NCBI RefSeq assembly: GCF_900086985.1
Contig: NZ_LT593974.1
Span: 2,294,001-2,358,000 of the forward strand
Source of the DNA: Halomonas sp. HL-93
GTDB taxonomy: Bacteria > Pseudomonadota > Gammaproteobacteria > Pseudomonadales > Halomonadaceae
Direction: 5' to 3'
DNA: 64,000 nt
Shown here piece by piece: positions 8,662-18,433 of this stretch (the stretch's first letter is position 1; every line of letters starts with the position of its first letter). The notes beneath the pieces were generated by a model, which saw only the letters and a program-made list of their open reading frames with translations, ran no database searches and was not told the DNA's origin. The position numbers were made by a program, and so were the translations under genes.

Positions 8662-10359
8662 ATGGCATCACCTGCACTTACCCTCCCAAGCTACACCAGC
8701 AGCACCGCCGATAGGCCACTGCTGGGCATGACTATTGGCGATAAATTTGATCAGGTCGCTGCGCAGTATCCCGACAACGACGCGTTAATTTCGCTACACC
8801 AGAACATCCACTGGAGCTACCGGAAACTTCAGGAAGAGGTTAACCGCTGCGCCCGCGCGCTACTCGCCATCGGCGTTAAAAAAGGCGACCGGGTAGGTAT
8901 TTGGGCACCCAACTGTAGCGAGTGGACGATCACCCAATTCGCCACCGCTAAAATTGGCGCGATTCTGGTCAATATTAATCCCTCGTACCGTACCCATGAG
9001 CTTGAATACGCGCTCAACCAGTCCGGCGCGCGCTTTCTGATAACGGCCGATAGCTTCAAAACGTCGGACTACCGCGGCATGCTGTATGAGCTGGCCCCCG
9101 AACTAACAGCCAGCGCCGAGGGCAAGCTTAAGTCACAAAAACTACCCGACCTTGAGTGCGTGATTAACCTAAGCGCCGACAAGCACAACGGCATGTGGCG
9201 CTGGGCCGACCTGATGGACGAGGCACACCACGTCAGCCAAACCGACGTTAACGATCTGCAGGCCACGCTGCAGTTTGATGATCCGATCAACATTCAGTAC
9301 ACCTCGGGCACCACGGGCTTTCCCAAGGGCGCCACGCTGTCCCACCACAACATTCTCAATAACGGCTTTTTTGTCGCCGAAAGCATGGGCTTTACCAGCG
9401 ACGACCGCCTGGTGATTCCCGTACCGCTCTACCACTGCTTCGGCATGGTGATGGGCAACCTGGGCTGTATGACCCATGGCGCAGCGATGATCTACCCAGA
9501 CGAAGGCTTTGATCCTGGCAAAGTACTTAAGGCGGTACACGAACAAAAAGCCACGGCGCTTTATGGCGTGCCGACCATGTTTATCGCCGAGCTGGATCAT
9601 CCGGACTTCCCCGGCACTGATCTCTCTTCGCTACGCACCGGTATTATGGCGGGGTCGATCTGCCCGGCGGAAATCATGAAGCAGGTCATCAATAAGATGA
9701 ACATGAAAGGCGTACAGATCGCCTACGGCATGACGGAAACCAGCCCTGTATCTACCCAAACCGGCGCCGACGACAGCATAGAAAAGCGTGTGTCGACTGT
9801 CGGCCGTACCCAGCCGCACCTGGAAACCAAAATTGTCGACCCAGGCAACGGTGGGGTTCTGCCCCGCGGTGAAATTGGCGAATTGTGCACCCGCGGCTAC
9901 AGCGTGATGCTCAAATACTGGAACAACGATCAAGCCACCGCCGAGGCCATTGACGAGGCGGGCTGGATGCATACTGGTGACTTGGCCACCATGGATGAAG
10001 AAGGCTACGTTCAGATCGTCGGGCGTATCAAGGACATGGTGATTCGCGGCGGTGAAAACGTTTACCCCAAAGAGATCGAGGAGTTTCTCTACGCTCACCC
10101 GGCCATTTCAGAGGTGCAGGTCACTGGCGTGCCGGACAAAAAATACGGTGAAGAGTTAATTGCCTGGGTCAAACTCAACGCTACTGCCGACGACATCACA
10201 GGCGAAGAACTGCGCGAATACTGCAAAGGCAAGATCACCCACTTCAAGATTCCGCGCTACTTCAAATTCGTCGATGAATTCCCAATGACCGTCACTGGCA
10301 AAATCCAGAAATTTAAAATGCGTGAAATTTCCATTCAGGAGCTGGGGCTGGACGACTAG
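8662..10359 (+). CDS. AMP-forming acyl-CoA synthetase (ligase) of the liu cluster
   Basis: A 565-residue ANL-superfamily ligase that activates a carboxylic acid to its CoA thioester through an acyl-AMP. The ATG at 8662 follows GGAGAG, whereas the longer open frame runs into liuE. Motifs: P-loop-like [11 protein letters not shown] (213-223), the AMP-binding [12 protein letters not shown], the hinge region [20 protein letters not shown], and the catalytic C-terminal lysine in [12 protein letters not shown]. It resembles the medium-chain/acetoacetyl-CoA synthetase-like enzymes often found with liu genes. Here it could activate isovalerate or related acids entering the pathway, or recycle acetoacetate from LiuE; the substrate cannot be read from sequence. 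Confidence 0.88.
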   Translation: MASPALTLPSYTSSTADRPLLGMTIGDKFDQVAAQYPDNDALISLHQNIHWSYRKLQEEVNRCARALLAIGVKKGDRVGIWAPNCSEWTITQFATAKIGAILVNINPSYRTHELEYALNQSGARFLITADSFKTSDYRGMLYELAPELTASAEGKLKSQKLPDLECVINLSADKHNGMWRWADLMDEAHHVSQTDVNDLQATLQFDDPINIQYTSGTTGFPKGATLSHHNILNNGFFVAESMGFTSDDRLVIPVPLYHCFGMVMGNLGCMTHGAAMIYPDEGFDPGKVLKAVHEQKATALYGVPTMFIAELDHPDFPGTDLSSLRTGIMAGSICPAEIMKQVINKMNMKGVQIAYGMTETSPVSTQTGADDSIEKRVSTVGRTQPHLETKIVDPGNGGVLPRGEIGELCTRGYSVMLKYWNNDQATAEAIDEAGWMHTGDLATMDEEGYVQIVGRIKDMVIRGGENVYPKEIEEFLYAHPAISEVQVTGVPDKKYGEELIAWVKLNATADDITGEELREYCKGKITHFKIPRYFKFVDEFPMTVTGKIQKFKMREISIQELGLDD

Positions 10360-10370
10360 CCACAAGAGCA

Positions 10371-10402
10371 CCCAGCACGCTGGCCCCGTCGGCGTGCTTG
10401 GG
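10371..10402. terminator. Hairpin downstream of the acyl-CoA synthetase gene
   Basis: CCCAGCACGC (10371-10380) and GCGTGCTTGGG (10392-10402) form a GC-rich stem with one bulge around an 11-nt loop. No T-run follows, so it may attenuate rather than end liu transcription before the methyltransferase gene. Confidence 0.35.
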
Positions 10403-10422
10403 CTAGCGGAGGAGCATCAACC

Positions 10423-11256
10423 ATGGCTTTCCACTCGCCCCTCGTGGCGCATTATCAGCAGGCGCTGCGTGATCGCGAGGTGTTGGACCAAATCCGTGCT
10501 CACTATCCTGACGGCCCAACGCTGCGCCAGCTTGCTCCCCTCGACCAGTTGCATATTGGCGGTATGGCGGCTTCCGCCAAACTGCTCAACCTGATCGACC
10601 CCAGTGAGCCGACCCGTGTGCTGGATATAGGCGCGGGGCTAGGCGGGTTAATGCGCCAGGGTGCGGCCCTTGGCTATCACATGGTGGGTCTTGATCTTAC
10701 CCATCGTTTTAACGTCCTCAACCAATCGCTGAGCGCCCTGGTAGAAAACCCAGACACCCCGCCACTTGCTTGGATCACCGCTGACGCCTGCGCGCTCCCC
10801 TTTACAGCGGGGTGTTTCGATGCCGTGGTGTTTCAACACAGCTTGCTCAACATGCCCGACGCGGCCAGGGTGATTGGCGAGTGTCACCGCGTGCTAAGCT
10901 CTCAAGGCCAATTAGTGATGCATGAAGTGGTTAGTGGTCCTAACGTGGCGGATCTTATCTACCCCGTGCCATGGGCAACCTCGGCCGCGCATTCTCATCT
11001 ACTTACCCAAGAGACATTAGTCCAACTGCTCACGTCGAAAGGCTTTCACATTCAACACCTCGACGACTGGAGCGATACCGCCCTTGAGTGGCGCCAGCGC
11101 CAGCGCCAAAAAGAGCAGACCCCACGCCAGGCAGTGCTTTCCCCTCAGTGGGTCTTTGGCGAGCGTTTCATGGCAATGGGCCAGCATCTGGTCGAGAATC
11201 TGGTCAGCGGCGCAATTAAATTGGTAGAAATCAAGGCCAGTTGCTATTCTCAATAG
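10423..11256 (+). CDS. Class I SAM-dependent methyltransferase
   Basis: A 277-residue Methyltransf_11/UbiE-like enzyme. Motif I VLDIGAGLGGLM starts at residue 66; the acidic end of strand 2 is in VGLDLTHRF; motif III-like VVFQHSLLNMPDAARVIGECHRVL and LVMHEVV follow. A strong GGAGGAG ribosome-binding site precedes the ATG. It follows the liu operon on the same strand with a 63-bp gap containing a hairpin, so it may be partly co-transcribed. The substrate is unknown; family members act on small molecules such as quinone precursors or betaine/sarcosine. The C-terminal ~60 residues (a QRQRQKEQ-rich helix) are typical of the glycine/sarcosine methyltransferase-like branch, which is only a weak hint. 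Confidence 0.75.
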   Translation: MAFHSPLVAHYQQALRDREVLDQIRAHYPDGPTLRQLAPLDQLHIGGMAASAKLLNLIDPSEPTRVLDIGAGLGGLMRQGAALGYHMVGLDLTHRFNVLNQSLSALVENPDTPPLAWITADACALPFTAGCFDAVVFQHSLLNMPDAARVIGECHRVLSSQGQLVMHEVVSGPNVADLIYPVPWATSAAHSHLLTQETLVQLLTSKGFHIQHLDDWSDTALEWRQRQRQKEQTPRQAVLSPQWVFGERFMAMGQHLVENLVSGAIKLVEIKASCYSQ

Positions 11257-11291
11257 ATCTGCCTTTACTGGACGCCTCCAGGTATACAAAA

Positions 11292-11861
11292 ATGCCAATA
11301 AAACGCTTGGCAAGCACCCTACTCTGTTGCGTCGTGCCCTACGCTAGCGCCTATGCTGACGAATATTCGGCTGCGTTGGCGTACACGTCACCGCAAAGCG
11401 AGCTGATGCAACTTGATAACGGCGTTATCCTCGAAGGCAGCGACCTCACCAGTATCGATAGTTATACCAGCGGTTTTCGCTTAACGGCGGGATTTAGTCC
11501 TTGGCAGCTCCCCCAGGTCGATATTGGCGCTGAACTGGCCTACCGCGAGAGTGAAGAAGTCTCCATTTCATCCAGTATTAGCCCATTGATTATGGATACC
11601 CTCAGTTTGGGCGGCGCCGTGGTAGCCGGTTTGCGCATGGGGGCATTCAGCGTGTACGCCAAATCAGGGCTAACTGAGTGGCGTGGCGAAAGTTACCGTC
11701 CATTGCAAGATATCGATGAGAGTGGCACCGCGCTCTTACAGGGGTTTGGTGCCACCGTCACCATTGATCGTCTTGTCAGCCGTCTTGAATACGAACGCAT
11801 CGACGCCCCCACCCTCGACCACCTCAGCATGCTCAGCGCTTCGCTACATCTGCCGTTTTAA
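11292..11861 (+). CDS. Small outer-membrane beta-barrel-like protein
   Basis: A 189-residue exported protein that I do not recognise by name. The ATG at 11292 gives a clear signal peptide (MPIKRLASTLLCCVV..., cleavage near AYA|DEY). The rest alternates hydrophobic and polar residues (FRLTAGFSPWQLPQVDIGAELAY split by loops, GAFSVYAKSGLTEWRGE) and ends in phenylalanine (LHLPF), as in OmpA/OmpW-like eight-strand barrels. It lies 35 bp after the methyltransferase gene. Its last ~22 codons recur, diverged, at 22335-22403 on the far side of the T6SS module, so this gene marks the module's left boundary. It could be an OmpA-like surface protein or opacity protein. Confidence 0.7.
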   Translation: MPIKRLASTLLCCVVPYASAYADEYSAALAYTSPQSELMQLDNGVILEGSDLTSIDSYTSGFRLTAGFSPWQLPQVDIGAELAYRESEEVSISSSISPLIMDTLSLGGAVVAGLRMGAFSVYAKSGLTEWRGESYRPLQDIDESGTALLQGFGATVTIDRLVSRLEYERIDAPTLDHLSMLSASLHLPF

Positions 11862-11913
11862 CGACTCTCACTACAGCCTACTTCACGTTCTCGTGATTAC
11901 CAATTGCTCTGTA

Positions 11914-11943
11914 AGCGATCTCTTACGCGTGTAAGAGATCGCT
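11914..11943. promoter_or_regulatory. Perfect 13-bp inverted repeat upstream of vgrG
   Basis: AGCGATCTCTTAC (11914-11926) and GTAAGAGATCGCT (11931-11943) flank a GCGT loop. This is a perfect 30-bp hairpin between the outer-membrane-like gene and vgrG. No T-run follows on either side, so it could be a Rho-independent-like pause/terminator for the preceding gene or a protein-binding operator for the T6SS module. Confidence 0.5.
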
Positions 11944-12032
11944 GTGACTTGCCCTAAATGGGTTGTGCTTCGCTTCTGGCTCGCTATTCTGACCGTTTCT
12001 CATTAGCAGTTGACGATCCAGGGAGCGGCATT

Positions 12033-14102
12033 ATGTCTGACAGGATGGGGGCGGATAAGACAGGCCTGCAATTCACCCTGACGCTACCTGGCGTTGACGA
12101 CATCGCGGTGATCGACTTCACCCACCGCGAAGCGCTCTCCCAACCTTTCGAGCTGGCGCTTAACCTGGCCAGCCGCGACGGCAGCTTGGACGCGGCTGAG
12201 CTGCTGGATCGTGAATCGTCATTAACCATCTGGCAGGACGGCGAACCGCTGCGCCGGGTACACGGCATTGTTAGCGAGTTTGGCCGCGGCGACCGCGGCC
12301 ACCGGCGTACCTTCTACTCATTGGTGTTACGCCCGGCACTGTGGCGGCTTTCCCTGCGCCACAACTCTCGCATCTTCCAGAAGGTCGACCCGCTCACCAT
12401 CATCAACACCCTCTGCGATGAGCGCGGCATCCGCGACGTGGCCTTTGCGATCACCCGCGAGCTTGCCGAGCGCGAATACTGCGTGCAGTACCGCGAGACG
12501 GATCTCGCCTTTATCGAGCGCCTGGCCGCCGAAGAGGGGCTGTTTTATTTTCATGAGTTCGAGGATAGTGACGGCGGCGCCCATCGGCTGATCTTCGCCG
12601 ACGACCCGCAGCTACTCACTAGCCTAGGCGAGCTCAGCTATCACAGCCGTGCCGGTGGCACCGCTCCCATGCGCCATGTGCGCAAACTCAGCCATACCGC
12701 CCGGGTGGCGAGTTCGTCCGCCACGCTCAAGGATTACAGCTTCAAGAACCCCGCCTATGCGCAACTCCACGACCACCTGGGCCGCGACGTTGAGCAGCAC
12801 GGCCAGCAAGTGGACTACGAACACTACGACTACCCCGGCCGCTACAAGCAGGACGCCTCCGGCGAGCCCTTTACCCGCATCCGCCTGGAACAACTGCGCC
12901 GCGAGGCGATTACTGCCAGCGCGGAAAGCGACCTGCCAGAACTGGCCCCCGGCCTGCGCTTTAGCCTGACCGACCACGACACCGACAGCCTCAACCGCGA
13001 TTGGCAGGCGATTGAAGTACGTCATGTCGGCGAGCAGCCCCAGGCGCTGGAAGAAGACGGCATCACTCAAAGTGATTCTGCCGGGATGACCCGCTACCAC
13101 AATCAGGTCACGCTGATCCCCGGTGATGCCCCCTGGCGAGCAACGCCTAATCCCAAACCCCGCGTCGATGGCCCCCAGGTTGCCTTTGTGGTTGGCCCGG
13201 AAGGCGAAGAGATTCACTGCGACGAGCACGGCCGGGTCAAGGTCCAGTTCCCCTGGGATCGCTACGCAGAGCCAAATGACACGGCTAGCTGCTGGGTGCG
13301 GGTTGCCCAGGGCTGGGCGGGCGGCGGCTATGGCAGCATCGCCATTCCGCGCATTGGCCACGAAGTGATTGTCTCGTTTCTGGAGGGTGACCCAGATCAG
13401 CCGCTGGTTACCGGGCGTACCTATCACGCCGTCAACACCGCGCCTTACCCGCTGCCCGAGCACAAAACCCGCACGGTACTACGCACCCAAAGCCACAAGG
13501 CCGAAGGCTTCAACGAACTGCGCTTTGAAGACGAAGCGGGCGAAGAACAGATCTGGCTCCACGCCCAGAAAGACCTGGAGCTACTGACGCTTAACGACCG
13601 CACCGAAGAGATCCAGCACGACAGCCACCTCAAGGTGCATAACGACCGCATCAGCGAAATCGATAACGACGATCACCACACAGTGCATCACAATCGCCAC
13701 ACGAAGGTAGATGGCGACGACCACCTGATGATCGACGGCACCCGTCATGAAAAAATCGGCCAGGCTCAGCTGCTGGAAGCCGGGCAAGAAATTCATCACA
13801 AAGCGGGCATGAAGGTGGTGATCGAAGCAGGCGCGGAAATCACCCTAAAAGCAGGTGGCAGCTTCCTGAAAATCGACCCCAGTGGCGTCACCATTGTTGG
13901 CCCGCAGGTCAAGATCAACTCCGGCGGCAGCCCAGCCTCGGGCAGCGGGCAAGCGGCGCAGGCGCCGCAGTTGCCGGAGGAGGTGGAGGCTGAGAGCCAT
14001 CAAGTCGTTGCACCCATCAACCGCCCTGCTCAGCTTAAAAGCTTACTCAAAGCGCCCGCTAGCTGTGAGATTTGTGAAGATCAGCATCAAGGAACCCGAT
14101 AA
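12033..14102 (+). CDS. vgrG: Type VI secretion tip protein VgrG
   Basis: A 689-residue spike trimer subunit that sits on the Hcp tube and carries effectors out. I chose the ATG at 12033 because GGGAG (12021-12025) precedes it; the open frame extends further with a poor start. Domains: gp27-like region (~10-370), gp5-like OB fold ([20 protein letters not shown], then [20 protein letters not shown], ~400-480), and DUF2345-type needle (~515-620) rich in D/H repeats such as [20 protein letters not shown] ~60-residue tail follows, ending in SCEICEDQ with two cysteines. No enzymatic extension is apparent. No hcp or core tss gene is near, so this is an orphan cluster dependent on a T6SS elsewhere. 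The DUF4123 gene starts right after its stop. Confidence 0.95.
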   Translation: MSDRMGADKTGLQFTLTLPGVDDIAVIDFTHREALSQPFELALNLASRDGSLDAAELLDRESSLTIWQDGEPLRRVHGIVSEFGRGDRGHRRTFYSLVLRPALWRLSLRHNSRIFQKVDPLTIINTLCDERGIRDVAFAITRELAEREYCVQYRETDLAFIERLAAEEGLFYFHEFEDSDGGAHRLIFADDPQLLTSLGELSYHSRAGGTAPMRHVRKLSHTARVASSSATLKDYSFKNPAYAQLHDHLGRDVEQHGQQVDYEHYDYPGRYKQDASGEPFTRIRLEQLRREAITASAESDLPELAPGLRFSLTDHDTDSLNRDWQAIEVRHVGEQPQALEEDGITQSDSAGMTRYHNQVTLIPGDAPWRATPNPKPRVDGPQVAFVVGPEGEEIHCDEHGRVKVQFPWDRYAEPNDTASCWVRVAQGWAGGGYGSIAIPRIGHEVIVSFLEGDPDQPLVTGRTYHAVNTAPYPLPEHKTRTVLRTQSHKAEGFNELRFEDEAGEEQIWLHAQKDLELLTLNDRTEEIQHDSHLKVHNDRISEIDNDDHHTVHHNRHTKVDGDDHLMIDGTRHEKIGQAQLLEAGQEIHHKAGMKVVIEAGAEITLKAGGSFLKIDPSGVTIVGPQVKINSGGSPASGSGQAAQAPQLPEEVEAESHQVVAPINRPAQLKSLLKAPASCEICEDQHQGTR

Positions 14103-15059
14103 ATGGAACATGTTCGGGAGGCGACGCACGCGCTAATAGATGGCGTGCGTTATCCAGAGGCTTTTAAGCGTCTCTATAGCCGAGACGACCTTGATGAGAT
14201 TGAGCCGGTGTATTTAACGACACGCTGGGCTTCACTGGCCGAGCAGGGGCCCATACTGGTGCGGTTAAGGGGCACTAGTCTTGCCAATGAAGCCAGCGTC
14301 TGTGGCGAAGAAGCGCTTTACCGCTCGCTCTCGCTGTTGAGTAGTTCGGCGAGTACGGCATCGCTAGGCGAGCATCTACGCCAATGCGTCACATTTAAAG
14401 GTGAAGGTGGTCAGGAGAAACTACTGCGCTTCGCTGACCCACTTGTTACCCGCCACTGGTTAGCGAGTTATGAAAAGGCCCCGTTGAGGGCACTAATGGG
14501 CCCCATTGATCGCTGGTGGGTAGCGGACTGGGCGCCTAATTGGGAAGCATCACGCCCGCTAAAATGGCAATCGTTTAGAGCGGATGCCAGCCTTGAAGTG
14601 CCTGAGGCAGAGCAAACGCCCGACTTGCCTCCTTTTGGGCGCCATCAGTTTACCGCCCTGGATGCCGTGGTCCGCTGGCAGCTCAAGGAACGACTGACGA
14701 ATTACCTTAGCGAGCATGCGATCACAGCGTGGGAACATCTTCCTATCAACGAGCGTGGTCAATGGCTTGACGACCGCTTAGACGATGCCATCGCGTGGGG
14801 AGTCAGCACGGAACGCCAGGTCGCCATCTGGGTGGAGCTCAGCTTGAACTGGGGCGAAGACTATATGACCGCGAGCGATGGCTTGTATGCCGATTGGGCA
14901 CGGCATTCGCCTAACGACGCTCGCCTCTCCCGGCAAGATCAGCTTTATGCATTGGATGCTTGGAGCCGCACCCCGGCCGCTAACGCCCCTCAAAGCGCGC
15001 AGAGTCACGCATCACTTTCCCAAGAACCACTATTTATAGACGAGGAAGCCGATGGCTAA
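14103..15059 (+). CDS. DUF4123 T6SS effector adaptor (VasW/Tap-like)
   Basis: A 318-residue protein beginning in the base after the vgrG stop. Its first ~140 residues match the DUF4123 pattern (YLTTRWASLAEQGPILVRL, later FRFADPLVTRHW-like LLRFADPLVTRHWL and PLRALMGPIDRWWVADW). DUF4123 proteins are chaperone/adaptors (TEC/Tap; VasW in Vibrio cholerae) that load a cognate effector onto VgrG. The remainder is helical and less conserved, as in adaptors that recognise a particular effector. Its end overlaps the effector start by 8 bases, supporting coupled synthesis of adaptor and cargo. Confidence 0.88.
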   Translation: MEHVREATHALIDGVRYPEAFKRLYSRDDLDEIEPVYLTTRWASLAEQGPILVRLRGTSLANEASVCGEEALYRSLSLLSSSASTASLGEHLRQCVTFKGEGGQEKLLRFADPLVTRHWLASYEKAPLRALMGPIDRWWVADWAPNWEASRPLKWQSFRADASLEVPEAEQTPDLPPFGRHQFTALDAVVRWQLKERLTNYLSEHAITAWEHLPINERGQWLDDRLDDAIAWGVSTERQVAIWVELSLNWGEDYMTASDGLYADWARHSPNDARLSRQDQLYALDAWSRTPAANAPQSAQSHASLSQEPLFIDEEADG

Positions 15060-18000
15060 CACGGATGCTCAAGCGCAGGCACGCGATGCCGCCTTTGATG
15101 AAACGCCCCTTGGTGGCGGTGTCTGCCCACTGTTTATCGACATCGATATTTTCCCCGTGCGTTACGCCATTGACGAGGCGCCCACCGAGGCAGATGCGCC
15201 AGCGCCACACCCGATTGACGATGATTGGCAGGGGCCAGATTACCCTTCACTCGAAACCCGCGACTACACGCTTCGACAACTGCGAGACGGCTGGCTCTAT
15301 GTCTGGGTGGAGGAAGAGGGAGAGCAACGACTTGACGAATACCGCGTGGAAGGCGCTACGTTCAGCGGTGCCTCCCACCTCACTTACTCGACGTGCACGT
15401 CGCTGGCGTTGGCTTACTCATCGGTACAGTGGACCGAGCGTATTCGCGAGCACATGCTGGAAAATGCAGAAGTACGTCAGCGTTTGATGCGCCCCCTTGA
15501 CCCGATGGCAGCATTGAACGCCACCGCAGACGGAACGTCATTCACTGCCCACGTAGGCCCTTTAACCCAACTCGCCAAGCACGTGGCGGATATCACGCCT
15601 AATGGGGCGGCCGATGGTTTTACCACCACCACGGTCTCGACCATTGAGCGGGATAATGATGCCGAAAACAGCTTAGTCGAAGATGACAGCCTCTACGAGC
15701 TGCTCAAGGTCAAACCTGAAATCACCCAGGACAGCGTGCTAGCAGACGTTGAGAAACACGACGAAGCACTCTTTATAGCCCTTGATGACGATTTAGGGAT
15801 CGTTAACGATCTACACATGGCACTGGCCGGGCGCGAAATGGAGCTTGAGGCTTTTCTGGATGAACATGGACATCGATTAGAGATGGCCTCGGTCACGCAA
15901 CTGTTATGCGGCCCTGACGATAGCGAATTACCCGAAGACGTACGCGATGATCCAGAACGGCATCGGCAGGCCCAGGAACTGCTTCAGCAGCGGTTGGAAG
16001 CCCTAGAGGCCCAGGAACTGTCTAGCGCCGTTAACCGCGGCTCTCCCTTTGGGCAGCAGGGCTCCACCCTAGAGCGCCATCATGAAGAACGGCTTGATAC
16101 GATCGATTCCAATTTAGCCGCCCTGGGGATCGAGCCGCCAAGCCGAGAGGACCTGGAGGCTTGGAGAAGCAAACGTCCATGGCGTGATGATGTATATCAT
16201 GACGAGGCTGTCGATTTTCTTACCACTTACGAACCCAAGCGAGAACGGTTACGTGGCCATGTGCATGCCAGCCTCAACGATATTATCGTCTGGCTTGAAC
16301 GGTTACCGGCTCAAGCGGAAGAACTCTTTTATGACAACTGTGATGAGGCGCAAAGCCAGTGTCTGCTGGAGTTAGTCGCTTTGATCGCCGAAGTCATCGG
16401 AGCCAGTGAAACGGGCCGTGAATGGCTAACCCGCACCTTGCGTGAGCGCGCTACGCTGGTGGGCACCGGCCCCTACAACTTTTCACCAGTGTTGGCACAA
16501 GCTCTGGATCAAGTGGCGGCCCAGTGGCTGGCAGCCGGTGACCCAGATGATCAGGCAATCGCCATCGAACTGAGTGATGCGCTGAACCTTGGTAATGTGG
16601 CCGTTAACCTTGACACTGTCCTGGGCTACGAACATGTTCAACAGTCGGCCGTTTTTCAAGCGTTGGCGACGCCTGTCAAAGAGGCTTTCTCTGTACTCAA
16701 GCAAGTCGCCGCCGGAGCGGGCAAGGCGAGTTGGCAATCCATTGCTTATCATGCGCTTCCTACCGCTGGGGCGGGTGCCCAAGTCGCCTCGCAGCAGTTA
16801 GTCAGAAACCTCTCGATCACCATGGTGGTGGCCTTCGTCCATCCTGATAATGACGGCCTTTATTTAGAACAACACGACGCCGCACGCGCACAGCACCGCC
16901 GCTGGCGACGTGACATGCAGCGCTTATCGCAGTCCAAGGCACTTCTCAAGGGCAGGTTAAGCTTGCCTATGTCACCTAGGGGGCGTGCCAATATCCATCG
17001 AGAAATCACTCACCTTGAACAGGAGCAGCGTTTGCTAGCGCTAAACGAACCCAAGCGCTTCACCGCAGGGGGTGGTAGCCAAGCAAGCGCAGGCGTGCTG
17101 GCTGACCTTGGGTTTGGTGAACTGCGCGAACAACACCAGCAGCGGTTTGGCAGGGCCACGGCGAACGCAGCCGCCGCGCGGCAGCGCATGCAGCGCTGGA
17201 TAAATGCCCGTGGCATCGGTGGGCTACCGTTATTGATAGCGGCGATTAACCTAGCCAATGTGACCAATACCCTGCTTGATGCGGAAAAAGATGGCGTCGA
17301 CCGCGAAGAGATGACCACCCTGGCTAGTCAGGCAAGTTACGCCACCTCTGCTGTGATGTCGCTTTGGGTCATGCCCTATTGGCAGCGGCATGCTAATCAA
17401 ACGGCGTTTTTATCCGAGAGCACAAGAAAGTTGACTAGTGTTGGCATTAAGCGCTGGAAGAATGTGGGTAACACGGGGGCGCAAAAAATTGCTGCGAAAC
17501 TTGCAAGTCGTGTTGCCGGTTTAGCCGCTTTTGCGGCGATTGGGGCAGGAGTGGAGACTTGGCAGATAGCTCAACAGTATGGCAACGCTTCGGGTGATGA
17601 TGAGCGAGTAGCCCTTATCGCGAAGGGCTTAACAACTACGGGAATGACTATTGTTGGGGGAGTTCAACTATTTGGTGCAGCCGCTAGCCGCTGGTTTGCC
17701 TTTGGCTGGATAATGGCACCCTGGGCAGGGTGGGCGATGCTGATACTCAGCGTCGGCTACTTGGTGTTCTCTGGATTGGCAGAGCATTACCGTCGTGAGG
17801 GAGTGCGTCTCTGGCTCTATCAAAGCACCTGGGGTAAAGCCAATAAGTGGACAGGAAGTGATGATGATAACAGTGCAGAACTGCGCGCCTTGAATGAGGC
17901 GCTGCTTGAACCTTCACTCAAGTTAACACCCGTTACTACCCTGGGAGCAGAGTTTGACACCTCCCGCACGTCCTCACCGTATTCTCCTGGTAAACGCGTT

Positions 18001-18411
18001 CCCATCATACAAGGCTACTGGGTGCAGTTGGCCCTGCCTACCAGCCTAGCGGGCGAAACCGTTACTATCTCGGAGCGATTGGTCGCAGGCTCTTGGGCCC
18101 CCTCGGATAGCTATCAAACGACACCACCATCGGAAGTGCCCCTGCATCTTCAAGAGTCTGTTTCTTATAACCCAGACGATCCGCTACGGATATGGCAGGC
18201 CTGGTTATCGGCGGATCAACTTCCCAAAGGCCAGCCATTCCTGATGGAAGTCATCTATGACAAAGCGATCTACAGCGATAGCCAGGGGGCGTTGCGCTTT
18301 CCCTTCTATGAAAAAGAGCTCAGCCATAAGAGTGATGTTGTAGAGATCGATAAGCGTTATCAATACACAGATAGCTCAGCGACCCTACCTTTAACACTAC
18401 CGACTACCTGA
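15052..18411 (+). CDS. VasX-like pore-forming T6SS effector (1119 aa)
   Basis: Large putative antibacterial/anti-eukaryotic effector. The N-terminus has the VasX/BTH_I2691-type pattern: CPLFIDIDIFPVRYA (25-39) and LRQLRDGWLYVW (74-85). A long helical middle (~180-700) follows. Hydrophobic segments at ~721-745, ~820-835 and ~863-908 (GMTIVGGVQLFGAA, WIMAPWAGWAMLILSVGYLV) are as expected for a colicin-like membrane-inserting region. A ~210-residue polar tail completes it. Gene order vgrG-DUF4123-effector-membrane protein mirrors V. cholerae vgrG2-vasW-vasX-tsiV2, and VasX has a similar size. The last ~110 codons recur as decaying copies before the second, third and fourth immunity genes. Function is inferred from architecture and synteny; no catalytic motif is visible. 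Confidence 0.82.
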   Translation: MANTDAQAQARDAAFDETPLGGGVCPLFIDIDIFPVRYAIDEAPTEADAPAPHPIDDDWQGPDYPSLETRDYTLRQLRDGWLYVWVEEEGEQRLDEYRVEGATFSGASHLTYSTCTSLALAYSSVQWTERIREHMLENAEVRQRLMRPLDPMAALNATADGTSFTAHVGPLTQLAKHVADITPNGAADGFTTTTVSTIERDNDAENSLVEDDSLYELLKVKPEITQDSVLADVEKHDEALFIALDDDLGIVNDLHMALAGREMELEAFLDEHGHRLEMASVTQLLCGPDDSELPEDVRDDPERHRQAQELLQQRLEALEAQELSSAVNRGSPFGQQGSTLERHHEERLDTIDSNLAALGIEPPSREDLEAWRSKRPWRDDVYHDEAVDFLTTYEPKRERLRGHVHASLNDIIVWLERLPAQAEELFYDNCDEAQSQCLLELVALIAEVIGASETGREWLTRTLRERATLVGTGPYNFSPVLAQALDQVAAQWLAAGDPDDQAIAIELSDALNLGNVAVNLDTVLGYEHVQQSAVFQALATPVKEAFSVLKQVAAGAGKASWQSIAYHALPTAGAGAQVASQQLVRNLSITMVVAFVHPDNDGLYLEQHDAARAQHRRWRRDMQRLSQSKALLKGRLSLPMSPRGRANIHREITHLEQEQRLLALNEPKRFTAGGGSQASAGVLADLGFGELREQHQQRFGRATANAAAARQRMQRWINARGIGGLPLLIAAINLANVTNTLLDAEKDGVDREEMTTLASQASYATSAVMSLWVMPYWQRHANQTAFLSESTRKLTSVGIKRWKNVGNTGAQKIAAKLASRVAGLAAFAAIGAGVETWQIAQQYGNASGDDERVALIAKGLTTTGMTIVGGVQLFGAAASRWFAFGWIMAPWAGWAMLILSVGYLVFSGLAEHYRREGVRLWLYQSTWGKANKWTGSDDDNSAELRALNEALLEPSLKLTPVTTLGAEFDTSRTSSPYSPGKRVPIIQGYWVQLALPTSLAGETVTISERLVAGSWAPSDSYQTTPPSEVPLHLQESVSYNPDDPLRIWQAWLSADQLPKGQPFLMEVIYDKAIYSDSQGALRFPFYEKELSHKSDVVEIDKRYQYTDSSATLPLTLPTT

Positions 18412-18433
18412 TTGATAAAAGAGAGCATTCACC

